6,512 nt of DNA from assembly GCA_016869915.1 (NCBI GenBank), contig VGDA01000207.1, positions 1 to 6,512 of the forward strand. The letters are read 5' to 3'. The notes beneath the pieces are model-generated. The model did no database searches. It was not told the DNA's origin and was given only the letters and a program-made list of their open reading frames with translations. Positions 1 through 5,636 of the stretch are shown in pieces (positions within the stretch are counted from its first letter, which is position 1; each line of letters begins with the position of its first letter). Position numbers and translations under genes: made by a program. This DNA comes from Alphaproteobacteria bacterium (lineage in GTDB: Bacteria; Pseudomonadota; Alphaproteobacteria; CACIAM-22H2).

Positions 1-548
1 CGGCACGCCGCGCCGCCGCCTTCGGCCTGCGGCTTAAGGCCTTCGATCCCTTCGTCGAGGAGACGCGGATGACCGAGCTCGGGGTCGAGCCCTCGAGCCT
101 GCAGGACCTCCTCGCAAGCTCGGACTTCGTGTCGATGCACCTGCCCGACACGCCGCAGACGCGCGGCTTCTTCGCCGAGAGGCATTTCCGCCAGATGAAG
201 AAGACGGCGATCTTCATCAACACCGGGCGCGGGCCGACGGTCCAGGAATCGGCGCTGATCCGTGCGCTGGACGAGGGATGGATCGCCGGCGCGGGGCTCG
301 ACGTGTTCGAAATCGAACCGCCGAAGCCCGACAACAGGCTGCTGCGCATGCCCCACGTGATCCTGGCGCCCCACAACGCGTCCGCCTCCGCGCGTTTCGA
401 TCCCGCGCGCAAGCGCCGCGTCGGTCAGGAGCTGGCGCTGGTGCTCTCCGGCCGTTGGCCGCTGTCCTGCGTCAATCCCACGGTTCTCGCGGCGAGTGGG
501 CTGCGGCGCTGGCAGCCCTTCTCCATGGATCGCGGTCCGAATTCCTGA
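1..548 (+). CDS. D-2-hydroxyacid dehydrogenase, NAD-binding (5'-truncated)
   Basis: C-terminal part of a D-isomer-specific 2-hydroxyacid dehydrogenase, which interconverts 2-keto acids and D-2-hydroxy acids with NAD(P)H in the cytosol. The reading frame is open from base 3 and gives 181 residues; the family is usually about 310-345, so the N-terminal substrate domain and the GxGxxG motif lie outside the window. Visible are the end of the nucleotide-binding fold, with an acidic residue after strand 2 (FDPF, D15 of the fragment) that favours NAD over NADP, and the stretch SDFVSMHLPDTPQTRGF. The catalytic Arg is in NTGRG (fragment R76), the catalytic Glu in DVFEIEP (E105) and the catalytic His in PHNAS (H124). 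The C-terminal 'CVNP' is also typical. The ATG at 69 is internal, not a start. The gene ends 24 nt before the denD-like gene on the same strand, so the two are probably cotranscribed. The substrate cannot be read from this fragment; context suggests a sugar-acid-derived hydroxyacid or glyoxylate/hydroxypyruvate. Confidence 0.93.
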   Translation, partial: ARRAAAFGLRLKAFDPFVEETRMTELGVEPSSLQDLLASSDFVSMHLPDTPQTRGFFAERHFRQMKKTAIFINTGRGPTVQESALIRALDEGWIAGAGLDVFEIEPPKPDNRLLRMPHVILAPHNASASARFDPARKRRVGQELALVLSGRWPLSCVNPTVLAASGLRRWQPFSMDRGPNS

Positions 549-572
549 ACTGCAAGCATCGAGGAAACTGCA

Positions 573-1556
573 ATGAAGGTCGTCATCACCGGCGGAACCG
601 GCATGCTGGGCAAGAAGCTCGCCCGCAAGCTTCTCGAACAGGGCACGCTGTCGCCCGACGGCAAGCCCGCGAAGATCGAAAAGCTCGTCCTGATGGACGT
701 GGCCACCGCGCCCTACGTGCCCGTCGATCCGCGCGTCGAGGTCGTGACCGGACAGGTCTACGACGCCGATCTGATCAAGCGCCTGATCACGCCCGACACC
801 GGCGCGGTATTCCATTTCGCCGCCGTGGTCAGCGCCGGTGCCGAGAAGGACTTCGACCTCGGCTACCGCGTCAACCTCGACGGCACGCGCAACGTGCTCG
901 AGGCCTGCCGCGCGCTGGGGACCAAGCCGCGCGTGGTCTTCACCTCGTCGATCGCCGTCTATGGCGGCGACCTGCCCGAGCGCCTGTCCGACGACCAGCC
1001 GCTGACGCCGCAGACCTCCTACGGCGTGCAGAAGGCGATGGGCGAGATGCTCGTGGCCGACTACACGCGCAAGGGCTTCGTCGACGGGCGCTCGCTGCGC
1101 CTGCCGACGATCGTCGTGCGTCCAGGCAAGCCGAACCTCGCCGCCTCGACCTTCGCCTCGTCGATCATCCGCGAGCCGCTCGCGGGGCAGGAGGCCATCT
1201 GCCCGGTGCGCCCGGACAACTGGATGCCGCTGCTCAGCCCGCGCAAGACCGTCGAGGCCTTCGTGCGCGCCCACGACCTGCCGGCGAGCGCCTGGGGCTG
1301 GAACCGGTCGCTGACGCTTCCATCGCTCGACGCGACGGTGCAGGACATGGCCGACGCGCTGCGCCGCGTGGCGGGCGAGGAGGCCTATCGCCGCATCAAG
1401 TGGCAGCCCGACCCGATGATCCAGAAGATCGTCGACGGCTGGCCGAGGAAGCTGGCCTCCACCCGCGCCAAGGCCATGGGCTTCACGACGGACCCGTCGA
1501 TCGACGCGCTGATCGAGGCGCATATCGAGGACGACATCCGGCCCAACACCCGGTGA
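573..1556 (+). CDS. denD: DenD-like D-erythronate dehydrogenase (extended SDR)
   Basis: 327-residue extended short-chain dehydrogenase of the NAD-dependent epimerase/dehydratase family, closest by eye to D-erythronate 2-dehydrogenase (DenD). DenD oxidises D-erythronate to 2-keto-D-erythronate, the first step of a four-carbon acid-sugar pathway that normally continues with OtnI, DenK, OtnC or PdxA2. The Rossmann motif GGTGMLG is at residues 7-13, followed by a DenD-like loop (GTLSPDGKPAKIEKLVLMD, about 24-42) with D42 at the end of strand 2, suggesting NAD. HFAAVVSAGAE is at 81-91 and VNLDGTRN at 100-107. The catalytic residues are S125/S126 in TSSIAVYG and Y150-x3-K154. RPGKPN (about 183-188) and a small C-terminal substrate domain follow. 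Length is normal. The start is supported by GAGGAA at 561-566, 6 nt upstream of the ATG. It follows the hydroxyacid dehydrogenase by 24 nt. None of the usual DenD partners is in view, so the exact substrate (D-erythronate or a related tetronate or uronate) is inferred from resemblance only. Confidence 0.85.
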   Translation: MKVVITGGTGMLGKKLARKLLEQGTLSPDGKPAKIEKLVLMDVATAPYVPVDPRVEVVTGQVYDADLIKRLITPDTGAVFHFAAVVSAGAEKDFDLGYRVNLDGTRNVLEACRALGTKPRVVFTSSIAVYGGDLPERLSDDQPLTPQTSYGVQKAMGEMLVADYTRKGFVDGRSLRLPTIVVRPGKPNLAASTFASSIIREPLAGQEAICPVRPDNWMPLLSPRKTVEAFVRAHDLPASAWGWNRSLTLPSLDATVQDMADALRRVAGEEAYRRIKWQPDPMIQKIVDGWPRKLASTRAKAMGFTTDPSIDALIEAHIEDDIRPNTR

Positions 1557-1562
1557 CGCGCG

Positions 1563-1593
1563 GCGGCGGCTCCCCGCCACGGGGAGCCGCCGC
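1563..1593. terminator. Bidirectional GC-rich hairpin between convergent genes
   Basis: A perfect 13-bp inverted repeat (GCGGCGGCTCCCC, loop GCCAC, GGGGAGCCGCCGC) fills most of the 42-nt gap between the denD-like stop (1556) and the stop of the convergent SDR (1599). Position and stability suggest it ends transcription from both sides. There is no T-run on either side, so it is not a classical intrinsic terminator. It may act as a 3'-end stabiliser or a pause/Rho-assisted terminator. Confidence 0.7.
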
Positions 1594-1598
1594 GTCGT

Positions 1599-2366
1599 TC
1601 AGAGCGCGACCGTCAGGCCGCCATCGACGTAGACGGTATGGCCGGTGACGTAGCTGCCGGCGTTCGAGGCGAGGAAGATCGTCGCGCCCGCGAGCTCCTC
1701 CGGCTTCGCCCAGCGCCCCATCGGCGTGCGCTTGTTGACCATCGCGACGAACTCGGGGTTCGCGAGCAGGGGCGCGTTCATCTCGGTCTCGAAGTAGCCC
1801 GGCGCGATCGCGTTGACCGTGACGCCCGTGGTCGCGAGCTCGATCCCCATCTGGCGCGTGAGGCCGTCGAGGCCGGTCTTGGCCGCCGTGTAGGCGGAGA
1901 CCGTCGCGCGTCCGAGGCGCACGGTCGCGGACACCGTGTTGATGATCCGGCCCCAGCCGCGACGCACCATGTGCGCGCTCGCCTCGCGCGACAGGATGAA
2001 GGCCGCGCGCAGGTGCACCGAGATCACCGCGTCGAAGTCGTCGGTCGGGAACTCGCCCAGCTTGTGGCGCAGGTTCATGCCCGCGTTGTTGACGAGGATG
2101 TCGAGGCTGCCGCGCTCGGCGACGATGCCGGCGACCGCCTCGCGGCAGGACCGCTCGCTGGCGACGTCGAAGGCCTTCCACGAAGCGTCGATGCCCTTCG
2201 CGCGCAGGCCCGCCGCCGCCTGCTCGAGCTGGCGCGCGTCGCGTGCGTTGAGGACGACCGCGGCGCCCGCGGCGCCCAGGGCCTCGGCCATGGCGAGGCC
2301 GAGGCCGCGCGACCCGCCGGTCACGAAGGCGACGCGGCCCTTGAGCGAAAACATCTCCAGCGACAT
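1599..2366 (-). CDS. Gluconate 5-dehydrogenase-like SDR oxidoreductase
   Basis: 255-residue classical short-chain dehydrogenase resembling gluconate 5-dehydrogenase (IdnO/Ga5DH), which interconverts D-gluconate and 5-keto-D-gluconate. Seen in order: FSLKGRVAFVTGGSRGLG with the glycine motif at 17-23; VVLNARD after strand 2, whose Arg (R42) suggests NADP; D67; NNAG at 93-96; catalytic S146, Y159 and K163; then APGYFETEMNAPL, TPMGRW and a C-terminal YVDGG, all typical of Ga5DH/KduD relatives. The residue usually Asn in the N-S-Y-K tetrad (VNL) is His118 here (VHL), a substitution also present in some other SDRs. The chosen start is the ATG at 2366. It is preceded by AGGAA about 7 nt upstream and matches the family N-terminus; an ATG 57 nt further upstream would add 19 residues unlike the family. 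The gene is convergent with denD and divergent from the mannitol-dehydrogenase-family gene. Substrate inferred; a generic 3-oxoacyl or other sugar dehydrogenase is possible. Confidence 0.85.
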   Translation of the reverse strand: MSLEMFSLKGRVAFVTGGSRGLGLAMAEALGAAGAAVVLNARDARQLEQAAAGLRAKGIDASWKAFDVASERSCREAVAGIVAERGSLDILVNNAGMNLRHKLGEFPTDDFDAVISVHLRAAFILSREASAHMVRRGWGRIINTVSATVRLGRATVSAYTAAKTGLDGLTRQMGIELATTGVTVNAIAPGYFETEMNAPLLANPEFVAMVNKRTPMGRWAKPEELAGATIFLASNAGSYVTGHTVYVDGGLTVAL

Positions 2367-2401
2367 TCCTGTTCCTGCCTTTCCGGTTCGGGACGCGGGC
2401 G

Positions 2402-2407
2402 AGATTA
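2402..2407 (-). promoter_or_regulatory. Candidate -10 box for the gluconate 5-dehydrogenase-like SDR
   Basis: On the minus strand this reads TAATCT, preceded by GGC, in an otherwise GC-dominated gap. It would place the transcript start near 2395 and give a leader of roughly 28 nt that contains the AGGAA ribosome site. No convincing -35 hexamer is visible 16-18 nt upstream, so the call rests on the -10 and its position only. Confidence 0.35.
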
Positions 2408-2469
2408 GCCGAGTTCCGCGCATGCCGCTCGCGCCGCGCGCGGGGGATGCGACGCGGCGCGCGCGGCGC

Positions 2470-2475
2470 TAGCGT
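2470..2475 (+). promoter_or_regulatory. Candidate -10 box (TAGCGT) immediately before the ATG at 2482
   Basis: TAGCGT lies within GCGCTAGCGTGCGG, 6 nt upstream of the ATG. A start about 7 nt downstream of the -10 would fall on or next to the A of the ATG, giving a leaderless mRNA, in line with the absence of any Shine-Dalgarno sequence. The surrounding 20 bases match 17 of 20 positions of the proposed promoter core upstream of the SDR at 5637. The -35 is weak (ATGCGA at 2447-2452). Confidence 0.4.
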
Positions 2476-2481
2476 GCGGCC

Positions 2482-3954
2482 ATGCAGACGAACGCAAGGC
2501 TCTCGCTCGCCACGCTGCCGCGCGCCGCCGCCGTGGCGCGGCGGCCTGCCATCGACCCGCATCGCCTCGGCGTCGGCATCGTCCATCTCGGCTGCGGCGC
2601 CTTCCACCGCGCGCACCAGGCCATGCATGTCCAGCGCGCCATCGAGGCCGGGGGCGGCGACTGGGGCATCGCGGCCGCGAGCCTGCGTGGCGAGGCCGTG
2701 CCGGCCAGCCTCCTGCCGCAGGACGGGCTCTACTCCGTCCTCGAGCGCGACGCGGACGGCATGCGGCTCTCGATCAACGCTGTGCTGCGCGAGGTCATCG
2801 GGCCGTCGCGCCTCGCCGCCGTGGCGGCCGCGATCGCGCGCCCGGCGACGCGCATCGTGTCGCTGACCGTCACCGAGAAGGGCTATTGCCACGATCCTGC
2901 CACCGGCGAGCTCGACGAGGCGCATCCCGACATCCGCGCCGACCTCGTGCCCGGCGCGGTGGCGCGCTCGGCGCCCGGCCTGCTGGTCGCCGGCCTTGCC
3001 GCGCGCCGCGCGGCCGGCCTCGGCGGCCTCGCGGTCCTGAGCTGCGACAACCTGCCCGAGAACGGCGCGACGACGCGACGCATCGTCCTGCGGATGGCGG
3101 CGCTGCGCGATCCCGGGCTCGCCGCGTGGATCGCGGGCGAGGTCGACTTCCCCAGCTCGATGGTCGACCGGATGGTGCCCGCGCCGACGGTCGCGGATCG
3201 CGCGAACGTGGCCACGATGCTCGGCCTGTCCGACGAGGCATGCGTGGTGACGGAATCCTTCTCGCAATGGGTGGTGGAAGCCGCGTTCCGCGCGGGGCGC
3301 CCGGCGCTGGAACTCGGCGGTGCGACGCTGGTGTCTGACGTCCGGCCCTTCGAGCGCATGAAGCTGCGGCTGCTCAACGCCGCGCATTCGACGATCGCCT
3401 ATCTCGGCTACCTGGCGGGCCACGAGACGGTGTCCGACGCGATCGCCGCGCCGGGCTTCGCGTCGCTGGTCGGCCGGCTCTGGGACGAGGCCGCGCCGAC
3501 CCTGTCGCTGCCGGCAGGGACGGACCTCGCCGCCTATCGCGCGAGCCTGCTGGCGCGCTTCGCCAACCCGCACCTCGCCCACCGCACATGGCAGATCGCG
3601 ATGGACGGCTCGCAGAAGCTGCCGCAGCGCCTGCTCGGCACGATCCGCGACAACCTCGCCGCGGGCAGGCCCTGCGCGATGGCCGCGCTCGGCGTCGCGG
3701 CGTGGATGCGCTACGTGCGCGGCATCGACGAGAGAGGCCAAGCCATCGACGTCCGCGATCCTTTGGCCGTCGAGCTCGCCGCGCGATCCCGCGGCTCGCC
3801 TGGCGAGCGCGCCGACGCCCTGCTCGGGATGTCGCGGGTCTTCGGCGCGGACCTCGCCCGGCATGCCGGCCTTCGCGCCGAGGTCTCGTCGTGGCTTGGC
3901 CGCCTCGAGCGCGAGGGCGCGGCAGCCGTGGCGCGCACGGCGGCCGCGGGCTGA
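2482..3954 (+). CDS. Mannitol dehydrogenase family protein (fructuronate/tagaturonate reductase-like)
   Basis: 490-residue polyol-specific long-chain dehydrogenase. Members reduce D-fructuronate to D-mannonate (UxuB), D-tagaturonate to D-altronate (UxaB) or oxidise mannitol/arabinitol, using NAD(H). The N-terminal RLSLATLP and VHLGCGAFHRAHQ (about 34-46) are typical of UxuB and mannitol 2-dehydrogenase. TVTEKGY is at 129-135, SCDNLPENG at 187-195 and VDFPSSMVDRMVPAP at 221-235. The catalytic set K294, N299 and H302 in FERMKLRLLNAAHS has the K-x4-N-x2-H spacing of P. fluorescens mannitol 2-dehydrogenase. The C-terminal helical domain is complete and length is normal. No Shine-Dalgarno is visible before the ATG; the start is kept because RLSLATLP is conserved in the family and begins only six codons later. 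It ends 23 nt from the convergent altronate dehydratase. Sequence leans to UxuB, but the neighbour favours a product of D-altronate, so the substrate is left open. Confidence 0.92.
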   Translation: MQTNARLSLATLPRAAAVARRPAIDPHRLGVGIVHLGCGAFHRAHQAMHVQRAIEAGGGDWGIAAASLRGEAVPASLLPQDGLYSVLERDADGMRLSINAVLREVIGPSRLAAVAAAIARPATRIVSLTVTEKGYCHDPATGELDEAHPDIRADLVPGAVARSAPGLLVAGLAARRAAGLGGLAVLSCDNLPENGATTRRIVLRMAALRDPGLAAWIAGEVDFPSSMVDRMVPAPTVADRANVATMLGLSDEACVVTESFSQWVVEAAFRAGRPALELGGATLVSDVRPFERMKLRLLNAAHSTIAYLGYLAGHETVSDAIAAPGFASLVGRLWDEAAPTLSLPAGTDLAAYRASLLARFANPHLAHRTWQIAMDGSQKLPQRLLGTIRDNLAAGRPCAMAALGVAAWMRYVRGIDERGQAIDVRDPLAVELAARSRGSPGERADALLGMSRVFGADLARHAGLRAEVSSWLGRLEREGAAAVARTAAAG

Positions 3955-3967
3955 GCCCGGGCCGCCG
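3938..3967. terminator. GC-rich hairpin spanning the stop codon between convergent genes
   Basis: Left arm CGGCGGCCGCGGGC (3938-3951) pairs with GCCCGGGCCGCCG (3955-3967) over 13 bp, with one bulged G (3946). The apical TGA is the stop codon of the mannitol-dehydrogenase-family gene. It lies between that gene and the end of the convergent uxaA-like gene at 3978 and is available to both transcripts. There is no T-run, as in the hairpin at 1563-1593. Confidence 0.55.
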
Positions 3968-3977
3968 CCGCGCGTCC

Positions 3978-5513
3978 TCACATCGTGGCGCCAAGGGTCC
4001 AGGGCGCGAACTCGTCGGCGCCGAAGCCCAGCGCCTCCGACTTCGACTTCCGCCCCGAGGCGACCTCGAGGATGTACTCGAAGATGCGCTGGCCGCATTG
4101 CTGCACGGTCTCGTCGCCGTCGACGATCGTGCCGCAGTTGATGTCCATGTCGTCGGTCATACGCTTGTAGAGCGCCGAGTTGGTCGCGAGCTTGATCGAC
4201 GGCGCGGGCTTGCAGCCATAGACGGAGCCGCGGCCCGTGGTGAAGCAGATCATGTTGGCGCCGCCGGCAACCTGGCCGGTCGCGGCCACCGGGTCGTAGC
4301 CCGGCGTGTCCATGAACACGAAGCCGTTCCGCGTCACCGCCTGCGCGTAGCCGACGACGTCGACGAGGTTGGTCGAGCCCGCCTTTGCGGCAGCGCCGAG
4401 CGACTTCTCGAGGATCGTCGTGATGCCGCCCGCCTTGTTTCCGGGCGAGGGGTTGTGGTTCATCTCGCCCTTGTTGCGCGCCGTGTATTCCTCCCACCAC
4501 TTCATGAGCCCGACGAGGCGCTCGCCGACCTCGCGGCTCGTGGCGCGGCGGGTGAGCAGGTGCTCGGCGCCGTAGGTCTCCGGCGTCTCGGAGAGGATCA
4601 CCGTGCCGCCGTTGCGCACCAGGATGTCCGAGGCCGCGCCCAGCGCGGGGTTGGCGGTGATGCCCGAATAGCCGTCGGAGCCGCCGCATTGCAGGCCGAT
4701 CGAGATGTGCGAGGCCGGCGCGGGCGCGCGCACGAACCGGTTCACGTCGGGCAGGATCTCGCGGATCATCGCGACGCCGCGCTCCACCGTCTTGCGGGTG
4801 CCGCCGGTGTCCTGGATGGTCATGGCGCGCATCATGCGGCCTTCCTCCAGCTTCTCCGCGCGCATGAAGCCGCCGACCTGGTTGACCTCGCAGCCCAGCC
4901 CGATGTTGACGATCGCGGCGAAGTTGGCGTGGCGGGCATAGCCGCCCATGGTCCGGTGCAGGATCTCGAGTGCCTCGCCGTCGTTCATGCCGCAGCCCGT
5001 GCGGTGCGTGAGCGCGACGACGCCGTCGACGTTGGGGAAGCCGGCGAGCGGGTTCTCGCCGGTGAAGGGGTTCGCCTCGAACACCCTGGCGATGTAGTTG
5101 GACACCGTCGCCGAGCAGTTCACCGAGGAGAGGATGCCGATGTAGTTGCGCGTGCCGACGCGGCCATCGGCGCGGTGGTACCCCATGAAGCTCGCCGGCG
5201 GGTTGGCGAACTCCGTCGGCCTGGCGAGGGTGCAGTACGCGTAGTCGCGCGCGAAATCGCCCATCACGCAGTTGTGGGTGTGGACGTGGTCGCCCGGCTC
5301 GATCGCGCCGCTGGCGAAGCCGATGATCTGCCCGTAGCGATGCACCGGTTCGCCGTCGCGGATCGGCTTGGTGGCGACCTTGTGCCCGACGGGGATCCGC
5401 GCCTTCGTGGCGACGCCCTCGTCGGGCAGCTGCGTGCCTGGCAGCAGGTCGGCGCGCGCGACGACGATGTTGTCGGCGGGGTTGAGGCGGATCGTGAGCT
5501 TGGCGAGCGCCAT
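3978..5513 (-). CDS. uxaA: UxaA-family altronate dehydratase, full length with SAF domain
   Basis: 511-residue cytosolic sugar-acid dehydratase of the UxaA/GarD family. The best call is altronate dehydratase, which removes water from D-altronate to give 2-keto-3-deoxy-D-gluconate and depends on iron. The N-terminal SAF domain (about 6-95) contains GDHVHTHNC (74-82). The UxaA core begins at about 110 with GYHRADGRVGTRNYI. Further family blocks are HRTGCGMN (170-177), NIGLGCE (203-209), CGGSDGYSGITANPALG (276-292), HNPSPGNKAGGITT (353-366), DTPGYDPV (402-409) and TTGRGSVYGCKPAPSIK (425-441). Conserved-looking cysteines are C133, C174, C208, C276, C423 and C434. It is a single-chain form, not split into SAF and core proteins. 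The ATG is supported by GGAGA 7 nt upstream and by a good -35/-10 pair. The convergent mannitol-dehydrogenase-family gene fits as the preceding reductase step. Galactarate dehydratase (GarD) is the main alternative. Confidence 0.92.
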   Translation of the reverse strand: MALAKLTIRLNPADNIVVARADLLPGTQLPDEGVATKARIPVGHKVATKPIRDGEPVHRYGQIIGFASGAIEPGDHVHTHNCVMGDFARDYAYCTLARPTEFANPPASFMGYHRADGRVGTRNYIGILSSVNCSATVSNYIARVFEANPFTGENPLAGFPNVDGVVALTHRTGCGMNDGEALEILHRTMGGYARHANFAAIVNIGLGCEVNQVGGFMRAEKLEEGRMMRAMTIQDTGGTRKTVERGVAMIREILPDVNRFVRAPAPASHISIGLQCGGSDGYSGITANPALGAASDILVRNGGTVILSETPETYGAEHLLTRRATSREVGERLVGLMKWWEEYTARNKGEMNHNPSPGNKAGGITTILEKSLGAAAKAGSTNLVDVVGYAQAVTRNGFVFMDTPGYDPVAATGQVAGGANMICFTTGRGSVYGCKPAPSIKLATNSALYKRMTDDMDINCGTIVDGDETVQQCGQRIFEYILEVASGRKSKSEALGFGADEFAPWTLGATM

Positions 5514-5550
5514 CGGCGTTTCTCCGTTCGGGCGTTGTCGTTCGGCGCCG

Positions 5551-5580
5551 AGTATAAGGCGCGTCCGGCGCGCTTGTCAG
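5551..5580 (-). promoter_or_regulatory. Sigma-70-type promoter of the altronate dehydratase gene
   Basis: On the minus strand, CTGACA (5580-5575, 5/6 to TTGACA), an 18-nt spacer and TATACT (5556-5551, 5/6 to TATAAT). It points to a start near 5544 and a leader of about 30 nt including GGAGA at 5521-5525. TATACT stands out in a very GC-rich gap. This is the best promoter match I found in the window. Confidence 0.65.
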
Positions 5581-5596
5581 GGCGCGCCGCGCGCCG
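5566..5596. repeat. Inverted repeat flanking the shared -35 region
   Basis: CGGCGCGC (5566-5573) and GCGCGCCG (5589-5596) are perfect 8-bp arms with a 15-nt spacer that contains the -35 hexamers of both proposed divergent promoters. It could be an operator for a regulator of both units. GC-only palindromes arise easily at this base composition, so support is weak. Confidence 0.25.
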
Positions 5597-5603
5597 CTAG
5601 CCT
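5574..5603 (+). promoter_or_regulatory. Candidate promoter of the SDR/aldolase unit
   Basis: TTGTCA (5574-5579, 5/6 to TTGACA), an 18-nt spacer and TAGCCT (5598-5603). It would start near 5610 and give a leader of about 27 nt carrying the strong GAGGGGGG ribosome site. Its -35 overlaps that of the minus-strand uxaA promoter by 5 bp. Confidence 0.5.
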
Positions 5604-5620
5604 GCGCCGGATCAATTTCC

Positions 5621-5628
5621 GAGGGGGG
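5621..5628 (+). promoter_or_regulatory. Strong Shine-Dalgarno that fixes a GTG start
   Basis: GAGGGGGG lies 8 nt upstream of GTG at 5637. The next codons read GGRLEGKKALITAAAQGIG, the expected N-terminus of a BDH2-type SDR, so GTG rather than a downstream ATG is the start. Confidence 0.75.
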
Positions 5629-5636
5629 ACACGAAC

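Larger units (their letters stand above)
2367..2481. promoter_or_regulatory. Divergent intergenic control region
   Basis: 115-nt gap between two divergently transcribed dehydrogenase genes. It should contain both start regions, and candidate -10 boxes for each direction are listed separately. I see no clear long palindromic operator; the GC-rich tracts (about 2429-2468) make short repeats uninformative. Confidence 0.55.

Noticed and set aside
278..1648. Plus-strand open frame of 456 codons over the hydroxyacid dehydrogenase and denD
   Set aside because: Shadow frame of two clearly conserved genes, with an Arg-rich composition.
2367..2423. Upstream ATG for the gluconate 5-dehydrogenase-like SDR
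   Set aside because: It would add 19 residues unlike the family, and would place the -10-like TAATCT and the AGGAA ribosome site inside the coding region. The ATG at 2366 has a good ribosome site.
1483..4689. Minus-strand open frame of more than 1000 codons overlapping several genes
   Set aside because: It crosses the SDR (other frame), runs antisense to the mannitol-dehydrogenase-family gene and overlaps uxaA in another frame. Its product is Arg/Ala/Gly-rich with no domain. It is a by-product of GC-rich third codon positions.
5535..5558. Plus-strand TTGTCG and TATAAG as a promoter
   Set aside because: The spacer is only 12 nt. The same AT-rich bases form a much better minus-strand -10 with a proper 18-nt spacing.
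3588..5600. Plus-strand open frame of 670 codons antisense to uxaA
   Set aside because: Low-complexity, Arg/Ala/Val/Asp-rich product with no recognisable motif. The opposite strand encodes a complete, conserved UxaA.
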